Source: Ciona savignyi
Lineage: Eukaryota > Chordata > Ascidiacea > Phlebobranchia > Cionidae
DNA length: 64,000 nucleotides
Direction: 5' to 3'
Assembly: GCA_000149265.1 (NCBI GenBank)
Contig: CH003386.1
Location: 53,573-117,572 of the forward strand
In this document: in pieces, positions 15,101 to 30,100 of the stretch
Layout of the letters: each line of letters begins with the position of its first letter
Position numbering within the stretch: position 1 is the first letter of the stretch
Notes under the pieces: model-generated
What the model was told of the DNA's origin: nothing
The model's input: the letters and a program-made list of their open reading frames with translations, nothing else
The model's database searches: none
Program-made: the position numbers and the translations under genes

Positions 15101-18100
15101 AACAGTCGGAAAATCACACACGATCTTAGTTACTGTGATGTCCAAGCTTATCTCAACAGATGACACTAAATTGAAACCATTGATTTTTATCTGTAAACAT
15201 ACGTGTTATAAACTGCTTAATATTTGTTATACCTGTTGTAAAAAGTAGATTAAAACAAATTAATGCTGTAAAATCTTGAAGCCCAAAAATTACAAGGGGG
15301 GAAAAAATTAAATAGTTTTAGGAAGGATATAATATTCCTGTTTATCCCTGGGGCTTCATGGTTAAAAAATCAGGGTTGGGTTACCGGGATTGATGCAGTG
15401 TGTTATATATGTCTGAGGGGGTTCTTTTTGGTTCAACCCAATAACCAACTGGGTCAACACAGCCATATATTAAGGTCAAACTCTCACTGTTATAAATGCA
15501 GGTTGTGTGTAGACGTGCTCCATTGTCAAGTTTAATGTCACTGTCCCATCTGCCAATTTGCCCGCTGATACATTATAATAGGAGAAGTTGCGGCCACTGA
15601 AAATTGATCTGTCTTCCGTGATAAGGAAGAAACGATCCGGATCAATCCTTGGATCAGATGTGCAACCTCTAGTTAGCCCGAAGGATGTGATGCCAGAGGA
15701 ATCCCCAGGATCAACAAGAAAACAAGAATCTGTTCCAATCTTTATAGCGAAAAAAACACAAGAGTTTAAAAAAAATCTAATTTTAAATATAAAAACTGTA
15801 AAGGTGTGTTTATGTTTCTTTTTATTTAGGGTATTTAAACTGCATGGTTACATTTCTAATTAAAAACAAAACAAACCTGTTTCACTGAAAATGAAATATT
15901 GCTTGTTTTATTTGCGACAGGAGGTTCCGCGTCAATAAAAGCAAGATCCTTTATCACCGATATAACGTTCAACCTTTTCATCTTCCATGTTTTGCTAACT
16001 GGGTTAGCAGCAGTCACATTGATGGCGTAACTCCCCGATTTCAAAAATCGAACTAATAAAGTAGTCTCCCACAAATAGTTGAATTGGTTTAATTTGGATG
16101 CAATATTGGATCCAAGGAAAGTGACCTCGGGGATAGTAAGTTTCCGTAGCCGCTTTATGTGAACAGTATCTCTGGAAAAGTTTAAAACATGGAAAATAGA
16201 AAAAATGTTTATACCTTATGTGTGATAAAGACAGTTTTACCACAGGTAATTGCCAGCTACCTCTCTCATGCCTGTATGCTGGGTTATAAAATACTATATT
16301 GCGCTGTATGGTTAACTTTAGGTTTAAATAAAAAAATATTCACTAGTTTGAGGAAACGACCATTAATTGGTTGGGTAAAGCCAAAAATTAGTACCCTTCT
16401 GGGTTATGACCTCCATTCTCATCTACTAAATCATAAATTGTGTAAGGTGATTTACCAAGCAACACAGAAACAATAAAAGTTTTTATACACATAATAAAAG
16501 TAAAACAAAAAAAACAGCATTATATTTTGCAGGCTTGGCCTATTAAAAATATAAAAGAAGTTTTCACTAACGTTTTGACTGTGTTGTCAGTCAAAAGATG
16601 CACCTCCCCACTGCTTTTGAGTACATAAGCAGTGTGGTAGCCGTTTTCATTGTAGTCAAAGTGAACACTAACACCTATGTTGTTGAACTGCCATATCATG
16701 TTCACATTTGAACCATTGTAAAGCCCAGCAACTAGTTTTAGGGCACGGCTTTGCTGGTAGCTGTGATAAGAAATGTTATTAAATTTTTAACATGGAACAC
16801 TGTCTCCTGTTGCCAAAATTATAATAGTGTATTAATTGGATAGACAGGATGTTTAATGTTTGGATTTAGCTGAGAATCTAAACATGCAAGGGTGTTATCA
16901 CATGGGCGGTAATTGTCATATAACCTCAGCCCACCTTCAGGTAACCAGAGTTATTGCAAATTGATATACAAGATCAATATATTCCTACTGTTTTGGTTTA
17001 ACCCATTTATCCACCAGGTGGATGTTAAGTGACCCAGGCAAAAACACAACTACCTACTTAACCTAGAAGTTTTTAATCCAAAAACATTTTAGCAGTAGGC
17101 CACCTAATCAAATGAGTTATTATCAACTTTTAGCAACCAGTTAAAATCCTATGAATTAGACAACGTTTTTTAAATGGCAAAAGCTGTGTATAATAAGCTG
17201 TCATAATATTTGGTTTTATGCATTTAAGCTGTGGTCCCAATGGTTTTGTAACTTTGATTGGTTAATTTAAGATAAAAATTACCTCTCATCAAAACCAGGC
17301 TTCCCATACACAAGTGCATATATCTCTGACGATTCTTCAAAGATATCGACTTCATTCAATTCTTCATCAATGTCGATGTATTCTACATTTAATGTCACTG
17401 CGGTAACAGGGTCGTACACCTTCACGACACTTGTAAAAATCTTAGTTCTCTCACTGACATCATTGTCAGCTGTAATTTCAATTGAGTACAGTCCAGCTTT
17501 TGAGTAACCATGCTTAAAATTTGCATCCAAATCCACCCCGAATAAAACCGGACTAGCAAGCTTGCTAACTGAGTTGTCTCCAAATTTTACAGTATAACTT
17601 AAGTGGGAGCCTTTGTTAATAGACAAAATAAATAAGATGGTGTGGTGTACTGATACGTCGACTGTGGTTGTATCCGTTACAGTGACTATCATTTCTTTAT
17701 TTTGCTCCAGATTCGAAATGGCAAATGTAATTTCCCCAACTGTCTCCATGACTTTGAAAAAGTAGCTCAATGACAAAGTGCTCACAAAATTATAAAGCTG
17801 AGCTTTCACGAGATTATCACCAACATTTTCACGGGAACACGTAAAAGCCACAGGGAAAATATCTGGGGAGAATTAAAAGGAGATTTTAAGTAATTTCGTC
17901 AGTATGACTGATTACAAGAAGTTGTTGTATTTTTAAGAAATATTAAAGTACGATTTTTTAATACTTAGCAATAGCTTTAGCAACCCCGATGGTGGACACA
18001 AGGAAATCTGACAATACCGTGTTAAAATAACTGCAGTTTTTTCCAAACCAATGGATTAACATAGCATCTTTTTCTGTGTAAAAAATTCAAAATCACAGCA

Positions 18101-21100
18101 AAATATAAAAATCTTTACCAAGCTCATGGTTTCCATAATAATACTGTGTTTGACTGCTTCCTTCTCTTCCTGGGAACTTCCATGTTGAATGCACGTTATT
18201 GGCCCATCCATTTGGAACTGTCCCACTACCAGTAAGGGCGAGTTTTGCTTTTAATGATACTTCACCAGGGGGGTAGGCAATTGGGGGTACAGCTACCACA
18301 GTCAAATTAAAGATACCACTATGCAAAGGGTTCTGCACTATTAGTGTATCACCCAGGTTTATACTATAACGGTCAAATACATTCCACACCTCCATAGAAA
18401 CAGTGTAATTTCCAGGTGTAAGATATCTATAGCGGATTTCATGGATATCAATATCAAGTGGTGTGGTCCTGGTAGAATTCTCGCCAAACATTAAAGCAGG
18501 AGAACTGTCACCGAAATCAATCTTATAAAGAAGTTCCGATCCAACTAATACAGTGGACTGCAATACAACATCCTCCATTTCTGAACGCAGATATCTGCTG
18601 CAAAAACAATAATTTTTTTCTTTTTAAAACCAAACATCGGGATGGCCAAAAAAGCTTAGCCTGATAGATACCCATTATTGGTCCTAACCTAGTTAGACTT
18701 GTATGTGGGCAACGAACGCAATGCTGAATAATAAGTTTAGAAAACATACAACTTTAAGCAGTGTTCGTGTAGATCGAAATTTTAGCAACCAAACTGTGTG
18801 GCAAAGATTATCTGACTAATGGAGTACATAGTGAAAAATATCCATACCTTGGAGAAACCAGCAGTAGGCTATGCCCTTTTATATTCAAACCAATTTGCAG
18901 ATCATCAGTTAAATTTAAGCTGCTGACATTGTTGTAAGCATGAATAGTTATTGTATGGATCTGCACACTTGCATATCTAGAAAAACACAAGTCATTTTTT
19001 TTAAATTAAGGATATAATAATTTACATAACAAATTGCCCTGATTAAGTAATATTTACTCTAATATAGAAAAGTGTACAATAAAGATTAACCTTCCAAGGT
19101 AAGAGCTAGCTTTAGGAGAAATGTAAGCAAAGTGTTGATCAAAGGTAATTAGATAAAGTCTTTGATGGTATTTGATTTATCAAAATGTATTATAGAAAAT
19201 AGGTATTACAACTAAATGGCTGTACAGTCCAATATCGTAGAAAAATACTGCACAGGTATAAATTCAAATTTATGGATGTAAAAGCTTTTAGGTATGAGGG
19301 TACAGAAAAACTATTTAATTATTTAAAATGATTCTCTAAAATTCGAAAAAACTAAAAACGTGGATTTGAAGTCTACCTGTGAACAAACATCATTTGATTT
19401 GTTGCTTCATTCAAAATTAAATCCAAAATAAGAATTGGTGTTTCATCTCCGAAATCTACCGAGACGTGTCCAGTTGGTGTAGGAGTTCGATGACTGAGCC
19501 AAAACGTGGTATTTTCATATGGCACAATTGCAGGATTGATAGAAAGTTCTAAATTGGTGATGGGGACTAGTACCGACATATCCAGTTGTTGTGAAGATAC
19601 CCCAAGTGCATTTGTAGCTTCCACAGAAATGAAATATAAACCTTTGCGCTCATATGTTAAGCAGGCAACTCTGAAATAGAAACTAGTTTTTAAAAGAAAC
19701 TTTTATATAATCTTTTTATTATATTTTTATACAAGTATTAATGTACTGGTCCTCCATTACTGTAGTATGTGTTATTCAACCAAAGTTATTCAAGCTTGCC
19801 ATTCCCATTATATAAACCTTACCATTGTGCATGAATAATGCACTAAATGTCTATTACATCTACTCAGTGATATATGATAACTACCCACAAAAGAGAGACA
19901 TAAATCTACAGATCTAAACTTTCTGTAATTACTCATGTGTAAGGTATGTTTATTAATGATGTATTCAGATTAGTTTAGTTTATTATTAGTAATAAAGATA
20001 ATAGCAAGAAAAGGTAAAAAAGGAAGAAAAAAACAAATTAACTACAGTAGTTAAAACACATAAGCTACATCTGGCCACATCTGTGTTTTTGTATAATATT
20101 ATACTGCATGTAATTACTGCACGTTTCAACTACTTTAGTTTTGCCATTTATATCTGTTTCATTTTTTATATGTAAAATACTAAAATAGGTGAAAGAGGTT
20201 AAAAAGCAAAACCAAATACCTTGTCCTACACTCATCTTCCCCACAATATTCAACTACATCGTGTTCAGGGTGATCCTGATTGTTAAATGTCCAGCTCAAT
20301 ATAATGTTGCTTCCGGAGGTTATGTTTGCTTCCATGCATACCTCTTCATTTATCTGCACTATGTCTTTCAACTTGCGCAGAGTGAATCCAACAATGGGAA
20401 CCTCAAATGCAACATAAGTTGCCACGCTTGGGGATGGGTCTGTGACGCCATTATAACATGAGACAAGCAAGGTGTAAGTTGTAGCTTCTCCTGGAAGCAG
20501 GCACTGGTTTTCACTCCCTGGGTCAATTACGTAGAGTTGTGGGGGTATTCTTGCGGAGCCTTGGTTAGAACTGCGATCAAAATACATCATTTCCTCATTC
20601 GAGTTTTGTGGGTCATTAAAATACTCTTTTGTCACTTCAGGTAAAGATAAGTTGCCAAAAAACACTTGGCAATCGATGTGTGAGCCTTGGATTACGTTCC
20701 ATGGGTGTACATATGGTTGGCCATATTCTACCACTGCATCAGTTGGAGAGACAATACCATGAATTAATTTATGCACAACTGCAAGTGTATGTACAGTTCT
20801 AATCTGTAATCGGTTCCAGCACCTAACCGATAAGTTGAATTCACCTTCAGTTTGATACCTGTGGTAAGTTTGGGGGATTGGCAGTTGATCCAAAACTAGG
20901 GTTTCAGATGGAGATTCATCTCCATAATTCCATGTGCACTGCATATATGTTCCTGACAAACCAATAGTTCGAATCACGGCTAACTGACCAGGTTGGACCA
21001 CGTCCACCTCAACAGAATATAGTTCAACTTTTTCAATCTCTTGCAGAACAATAATTTTTAGATCTCTTGTGTAAGCTGTGTATCTAGCCGTATTTCTAGC

Positions 21101-24100
21101 ATTCATTTCGATCATCTTTGATCCTGAAGTATTGTACGAATGAATAAAGACTGTGGTGACAAGGGTGGTTGCGTTGTAAAAATTTTCATAGACAGAACCA
21201 TCGCCGAAACTTATGGAAAATTTAATTTTTTCTTCATTGCAAACTCCGCCTGGATTTTTGTAGTTTAAACATTGCAAACTGGACACTCGAATTGTCAATG
21301 GCCCATTTACATCTATCATAAAATCAGTTGGATCGACAGTAAATTTAAACGACGTAATAGGAAACACAGTAGGCACAATTTTAGGGTTATCGAAAGCACC
21401 AGAAACATAGACTGAGGCCCGCTGCTGGCCAAGAAGGTTCACCCCACACATAAACCCACCACCCCACTCCGTAGATCCACAAAAATCGCCAGCATTGTAA
21501 GTCAAGTGCTTTTGTGAAAACAGTGGAAAATTTAATGTTTCGTATCCACGCTGCATTTTCGAATCACTCTCCAGGAATGTGGAAGATGAACAATCAGCTT
21601 TTTCCAGTGCAGTTAAACTTTGCAACTGGCTTTTCGTAAAATCAGGCTCCATACAAGCACACTTCCATGAGGCTAACCCAACTACTGAGGAATTGTACTT
21701 CCGGTAGCATGCATTCATACAAGCTTGTGGCAGGCTGTAGGTTCCAATGGAGTTGCCAACATCCGCATATGTAGCAGAAATAAAATCATGAGTGTGGACC
21801 ATTTCATGTTGAGACAAATCGTTATCAAAATCAAAACACCCCTTGTAGAAAGGATCTGTAATACATTAAGGTTTACACAAATAAAATATATATATATATT
21901 GATCCTGATGTATATAAATATTAAAAAAATTAATATTTATATTTATATATATATATATATATGGAGCAGTTGGTTGTATCAATAATTGTAAAGAATATCT
22001 AATATTTTCAGTTTTACTCTATCAGTTTTAGTGCAAACAAAGTAATTAAAATACTTGTTATAATGATCACCTTTAACCAGTGGTCTTTGACAAATCACAC
22101 CAGCAGTAGCAGTTTGTTCATAGCTCCATAAAAAGGCAGGACTACCTAAAAGAGCACTGTTTGCGAAAAACTTGGAAGAGCCATCCACAGCTCCAAGATG
22201 GGTAAAGGCATCGAAATTCTGTAATAATTTTGTAGTTCTAAAGTGTTCCTATTAAAAAAGCTGAAAAAACTTAACAATAAAAATTTATAAAAATAAGAAG
22301 AATATAAAACTTTTTTTTGTTTATTTAAGCGGTACATCAGATAGCATAATGACAATTTTATATCAACTCAGTATATTATGGTTTCTAAAATTATAATCTA
22401 TCACAAAACCTCATACAGAACAACTTATATTCCACAAGGTATCAGTCATACTGTTATGTACATATAAATTTGAGGTAAAGCTTGTCAAAGAACATACCAT
22501 GCTTGATACAGATCTCTGAATGGAGTTCCATCTCATCTCACTACCAACTGCGGTGACATCGAGCCAATAGAGAGGCGTGTTTCCACCAAATATATCGGCA
22601 AAGTACTCGAACATGGACAGGGATGTGACCACAGGCAAAGAGGCACCCTGGGATTCACAGAGACTAGCCGCATCCTGGTAAGAACTATGGCTTCCATCAA
22701 GTTTATAGCACATTCCGCCAATCTGAGTCCAGCCTTCATTGCAAATGTCACCTAAAATGAAGAACAGAACACTCTTTAGACAACGGCAATTGTTGTTGAT
22801 TTAGGGTATGTTTTTCACCATAGCCACTGAAACTCCTTATGGTAGCGACCATGGGTATACAGTTCTTCAACTCAGTGGTATTACTGGTAAATTAGAGTAA
22901 TACTAGACAAAAAATTCATATACTGAAATACCTACTCCTACAAAAGTGATGGGGTATTTATTTATAGAAATGATATTTATATATAAGTCCTGATGTTATT
23001 ACTAATTCGTTACATATTGATAAAACTAAAAGAAAAGTGTACTGGTTGTATGTAAACCTGATATTGTTGGTTTTAGATCATTAAAACTAAATGTACAAAA
23101 CCTTTAACTATAAACACGTTTGTCCACAAACATAAACATTTTGATTCAATTTTATATACATATTTGTCTCACTAGATAGCAGATAATGAGAAGGTATTAA
23201 CTGAATCCTTAATACAAGTACTTACCTAATAATTTGAATGTAGTTCCTTCCACCAAACCATCCCAGAAATAAATATCAGCGATGGTAAAAATAGAAAAAC
23301 CACTTGGATGATCATTCCTCCTGCCAATGGTCATGGATGTGAACGGATCAAATATAACAGCAGATGATCCACGATCATTATCTTCTGGAATCATTTTAAC
23401 CTCTTCCCACTGAGATGTACGAGCAGTTGGAGCTTCATTCAAGAACAAGCTTAATCCTGTAATTGAAGATATTTGGTTGCTTGGCACTTTGATGATGGGT
23501 AGAGTTTTATTTCCAGAGTTGGTAAGACCCTTTAGCACTGTTGGTTGTTTTACAGTATGTAAATTGTATAAGGTAAAATATCAAGAGCATTTTTTTTACT
23601 TTATAGTTAAGTCATATTAGTAAAGTACCATGCTCAGAAAACATAATTGTATTTTTATGGGTTTAAACAAAGTTGGAAAAAACATTCAGATATGACTTGT
23701 GAAGTGTAAGGACGGCCCTTTTTAAAATGAAAATAACTGCAAAAAAGCTAACAAACAGTCCATCAAAAATTATTAGTGACCAAGCATCACAACAAATCCC
23801 ATTATTTTTACCTACACTACTTACCTGTATCTTTTTCCCAAGAAATTCGTATAAGATTATACTCGTTTTTTAAATTTGCTGTAAACTTGACTCTCCAAAA
23901 CTTTTTAGAAGTTGACACAACAACTTGGAAATATTGGTCAGATATTATTCTTGAAAAAGTGAATCCACGGGATAAAGGCACTCCATGCCCCCCATTGGAT
24001 ATAAACACGCATTCATCATTATTCTCCATGTCCTATTTGACAGCAATACAATTTTCGGTTGATTTAATTAAAATTATGTATATATATATATATAGTTTGA

Positions 24101-27100
24101 TATCAATTTCATATGAGCATTATCCAAAAAAAAGTGTAAATGAATTCTTTAAGTAACATTCTTATCGACACAGAATGCATGGATGTTACCTTTGCATATA
24201 GATAATCTATTTTGTACTGAAGTCATCTTCTATTAAAAAATAAAAATTATTTTCTTATAATAAATCAGTTTTAGTTTCTTAATTAAAAACTATGTATGAA
24301 ATGCATAAAACAGACAATGTATACTTGAATAAAAGACTAAGGATGCTAGTTTGCAGATAAATCATTTTACTATTAAATTTTTCCCAACCTATAGAGATAA
24401 AATGATATTATAACTTCTTACCAAAAGCGCACAATCAAAAAGTTTAAACCAGAACTGTATTGTAAAGCCATCCTCACAGTTGTCGATATCATGTAGACAA
24501 GTAATACCAGTTGTATCCAATAGCAACCATCCTGCACTTGACTCCAAAGCACTTGTGTTAAGCAAACTTTTTGTGTTCCAAATTCCGTATCGGGAACTAA
24601 TAGGTCCAGTATACCGATGTGGATTTAGTCTGTCTATGTTCCCCTTTAGCTAAAATGTAAATAGTTGACGGTAAAGAAAAAATTAATGCAAGAAGGATGT
24701 AGGATAAAATGATTTAGCAATCAGATTCCCAGCACTATTACTGCATGCTATAAAGAATAGAGACATTGTTTTAAGTTTCACTTAAACTATTAATTAACTG
24801 GGTTCAAGCAATGTTTGAAGTCCTGTTTTACTGTAGCCACTTGTATTCTCATTTGTGTCCTGGGTCCAAGCATTAAACATTTAACATTTAATGCCCTAAA
24901 CCATTACATTTAAAGGTATTGTTTATAATTGTAAGAACAAATAGTAAATAACCTTTCAGATGATAGAATAACAAAGCTGGCATTTTCTACTTACCGGTCA
25001 ATTTACATTTTTTTATTAAGAACTGTAAGTTATGTTTACATGTAAACTTGTTTGATTTACATCTTATTAACATAGAAAAAAATTTTACAATATTTTTTAT
25101 AAATATTTTCAAGGGTTTTACAATATTTTTCTTAAAATATTTTTTTTAAATTAAAATTAAATAAAAACAAATACAAACAAATTACTAACCATAAAATTGT
25201 GGCCTTGTTTGGTTGAATAGTTGGTTTTTGAATGAACAATCCAATGCAAAGGTGGATGAGTTAGCCTTACTTCATCTGGTATGGATGATTGCGTCATGTA
25301 TATACTTGTAAAAATGAAATTATAACCGAAGACCACAAAATAGCAAAAACTATTCCAGAGTAAATGTGATTGTGAGAATGTTTGTTGGAAGACAGGGAAT
25401 AAAAAAGATACATTAGTAAATATAATGCTATTTATAGGCAGGTTGAGGGAGCTGTTTAATTGATCTAAATGATAAAGATGTTACTAGAACATTTGAACAC
25501 GAGGTTCCAATCAAAGTGAATTGGGCATCCTTTATTATGGACCTTCCTTACTAACACAAGCACACAGTTGGCTGTCAGAAGAGGAACTAAATTTTTGTGT
25601 TGTGATTAACTGCCATACAACCAAATCAAGAAACAATATTCAACACCTGCAACCATGCTAAGATCCAATGCTTGTTCAATAAACCACACGTCTGTAAGTT
25701 TGGCGCCATCATATTGACTTGATCCAATTGTTCCACCACTGTAATGGGTCAATATGACTGGGCCGACCATAAGCTCAGTGTATGGATCTGTGGTTGGGTT
25801 GCTGCTCAAAGTGTTGTCGTCATTTTCAATACAGTTGGTGGGAAATTGCATGCAGAAAACCCATTTATGATCTGTATCCATTTGAAGCCAAAACATATAC
25901 TTTGTTTCTATAGCCATCATCCAGCTGTAAAAAAATTGATTTGCTTTTTTCTCATATAACCAAAAATAAAAACACAAATGAACACTGTATAAAAAGGTAA
26001 CATATATTTAAAACTTAATGACATTGAAAAATAAAAGACCATCCAGGTTTTGTTTCCATGTCTTCTCAGGTTAAATAAACAATATGTAAAACAGTACAAA
26101 TATAACACTAATCGCCTTCACCTCATTTCTTTGCTTTGATATTCTCTATTTGCAGTGAGAGTGTGTCTAAATAAAACTTTCCAAGGCAAATCTGCATTCC
26201 CACTTTTATATGCTTCTATTTTAAACCCGAGTGAAGATATTGAAGAATCGGTCGTTGGCAGGTTGCTCACCAACAGATATTTTTTTGAGTTTGATGCACC
26301 AGGCTTGGATTGAAACTGAAATTTGTTTGTAAAACTTAAATCAAGAATATGGACTAGCGGTAAAACACAATTGTCGAAAGCTAGGTTGCTGTCCTAAATT
26401 TCATGGTTTATCTCATCAGCATTTAACGGACATTGCTCCATAAACATTTTAACATATTTAACGTGATAAATTATAGTAATGGTAATTAATAATAGTAAAT
26501 ATTATTCTGGAATTTAATAGTGTGCATAAGGTGGTTAAGATAGATGTAAAACGATGTAAAAAAGCGTTAACCAAACACTACCTCCAGATGAAAAGCAAGT
26601 GTAAAGCCAAGTTTACACAACAAAGGATTTCCCGGACACGTGTTACCATAGTCAGCACAACCTCTGTGGTAATCTATGGTGTTCCTGTGGGTAGAATTAA
26701 AAGTATATCACATATCTCTATAGTAGTTGGTGTGTACTGTAGTTATGGTACTAAGAAATTTCTGTGTACTATCATAGATTTACTTTCATATGTAAATATT
26801 AAATCAATGGCATTGTTTTTTTATAAGACATTGCTTTATTCTTTTTAACCCAATAATCATACAGATGCCATTCCCTAAGACTTAAGTAACTGGCAAGCAG
26901 TTGGTTTCATCACACAACCTTTCACTCATGTTCTTCGGGCACCCACTTAGCTATACTACATTCAATTACAAGTTGTTATTTTGATGGGGGTAAATAATAC
27001 CTGAAGTAGTCAAACTTTTAAGTGTAACAGTTTCAGTTGGCACAAGTCATACTCATCAATAACTTGTAATATTAAAATTTTTCACACCAAGTTTATTTTC

Positions 27101-30100
27101 AAATTTGTTTAACACCATCTCCCCCAGACCATACTGTTAACAGTTAAACTGATTTAAAATTCAAAGTTATTTCTTACTCAACACAAGATGTCCCCCCAGC
27201 AAAAGTCGTTGGAACTAAGTGTTCAACTGAAGGATTGGAACCAAAAAATTTGTGTCTTATTGGCAGTGATGGTGCTAAAATAATGAAAAATCAATGTTTA
27301 GCTACACTAAGTATTTAAATTAGAAATTTATATCACTCAATCTGTAGTTTTGTAACTTTAATCTGGAAACTCTGTTTTCAAGGTAGATCAAGTTTTTGTA
27401 TTCAATGTAAATCAGTTTAGGTGATTCACTTAAACAGAATATGAAAGAGAAAATCTGTTTATTTCCATGTAACAAATTGGGGTACTAAACACGGTTATTT
27501 CGTTTGATACCATTTTCCACCAGTTTTGCTAAGGGGGCTAAAATTGGCTCAAAATTAAATATAGAACATGTATTGCTCTTGACCACCAAAATCAAACTTT
27601 ATATGAAATGATGGTTACGTTGATCCAGTACAGGATAATAAAAAGGATGCCAATATCTTACCTGAGGCAAGTATAAAATCATTCTGTGACATAACTTGAT
27701 CAAAAAACAAAAGCTCGTCAATATCAAAAATCCCATTAGTCGATTGTCCACCAATTACAAGCTCAGAATTGCATGATGTCGTGCCATTCGAAATTTCTAA
27801 CATTGAATCAGTTGAATTGATTGGTGCATGTAAAATTAACAAATCAGTAGTGACTTGCAAGTAAGTGGAAGAATTCCAGGTCATAAATATGTGTGTCCAT
27901 TTCTGGAAAATTAAAATTAAGAAATAATTCTTGTTGTGTTTCAAAATTACCAATTTTAAACTAAAATTACAAAATACCTTTAGTTGAAAAGGTATTTGAC
28001 CATGCCAGGTTTGGTTTAAAACTTTCACAATTATGTGCAAATCTTGGTCGATATCTGTGAAATATATTCCCATGCCAGAGCATGTTGAGGAGGAGTCCAG
28101 ACCACCTATGTTGGTGAAATTGTTTACAAGAGAATTTGTATAATATTGTTATTAAGTTTTATTTTAAAACAATATAAACTGCGCTTAATAAAAGGCTAGG
28201 AAATAGAACAGAACAAAAACTAAAAAAGAGGTAATTTAACCCTTACCCTGACTGTAATGTTAATCTCAACCTTAACACCAATCTGAGTGACTTAACCACT
28301 GTTTTACTGTGCAGTTTTTTTCCATTCCCCTGCTTTCTAACCACAGGTAATTGCAGCTATCTAACCAGAGATAAGTACAAAGCGATATATAAAATTATAA
28401 AAGTATAAAACAAATTATAAAAAACAACTGAGCAAATTGATGCATACCAGAATTAAGAACAAACATTGAATTGGACTGTGGAAACTTCATAACTCGCAGC
28501 CACAGTGATAATGTAAACCCATCAGTGCATCTATCGCTATCAAGTTTACCCCAGCAAAGGTTTCCAGCTGTTTTCGCTTCTTCACCACTATATAAATATT
28601 AAATAATTTTATGCTTTCTTAGAAGGGAAACTTAAGATTTATTGCTCTACCCTCCTTTGGTTTCATTTAAATATGTACCTTTTTTTAAGATTTCACAAAC
28701 ACATATCTATTAAAGATATTGTTTTAAGAAATTTGATTCTATTGTTGAAGATGTGTTTTTTATTGTGCTGGATTTAACAACTCTTATTTCCGCATAATAT
28801 GTGTCTTCATTGCTAATGGCATTACATCCATTTTAAAATTATCCTGGTCCATCTCCATTAAAATCACCTTATTCTGATTGCTAGGTCCCGAACGCCTGAA
28901 ATTAATACTGGAAAACGATTTCCACTCCATTTCCAGTTGGTTGGTTTCCATGCTAGGGTTTCAATTGAAAGTGTGGTCCCAAACTCAAATGGGATCGAAC
29001 CAAGGTGAATAAGGTCATCAAATGTGCAAAGCAGCGGAGCTACAAAAATAAATACAATAAAAAAATTAAAAATTAGTTTACCAAATCTTATGCAAATGAT
29101 ATGTACAAAAATAAGTCTTAATATTATAAATTGCCAAAATATAGACATATTTATTAGACTTTAATGTTTTAACTTGTAAAAACATAATGTGTTTATAAGG
29201 TTTCTGAGTGTAATAACAAATATGACTAATATGAAGGCACCCATTAAAAACAACCTTTCCAGACAATACTACTATTAGATGATAATATATTGGTTTTACT
29301 AACAAATTTTTGATCATATTGTGAATAAGAAATAACACACTAAATAAGACCCAAACACTGGGCTGGGAGATTGCATAGTAGGTGTTTCTAGCATTTCTAA
29401 TCAAAGGCACAAATAACAAACCCACCAGTGGAAGCTTGAACAGGTATAGTAACCTCAGCCACATTGGGTCCTCCAAACATATGTGACGGTTGGTTGATCC
29501 AGCATTTGAATGACCCAGTTGATTTATAACGTTGACAAAATAAAATGTAACTGTCAAAGGTTTGTTTGTAAGTTGGGTCAATTTGCTGTAGAATAAAGTG
29601 CAAATTACAATTATTGTAAAATCTGTTTATAATGTCGATGTTGTCTGCTTTCTGTCGAAGTATAGCCAATTTAAATCCTCATGGAAAGATTTATCAAAGT
29701 AAGTGACTTTGATGTTTGAACAAGCTATTAGAATCTATCGGAATGTAAAGCAAATGCGAAACATTACGATGTTTTATAACTTAAAACAAAGAAAGTATGC
29801 AGGGTTATTAATCTTGTGCTGTTCCATAAAAAGTTTAAGTTTATCTTACCTTTGGTAGGTCAGCTGACTCGCATGATATTTGGTGGACACAAGGTGGTTG
29901 AACACAGGTGGCATTTGAATGGGGAGGAGAACTCAATCCATTTTTAATTTCTCTAAATTAACATGAGATTATTATAAATAGTAGAACAAAAGTTTTCTCG
30001 TGGGGAAATACATAGTACAAGCAGTTAAAATTATCTTGAAATATTGCACCATTGCTGCGCGTTTGTTCAAGTAGGCGATTCTTAAGCGATTTCAATATAA

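Noticed and set aside
15588-15863. Plus-strand 91-codon frame
   Set aside because: Antisense of exon 15488-15739, whose minus-strand frame matches its neighbours in phase.
29078-29581. 167-codon minus-strand open frame
   Set aside because: It crosses the true exon 29426-29585 in another frame and continues through intron; no domain or splice consistency.
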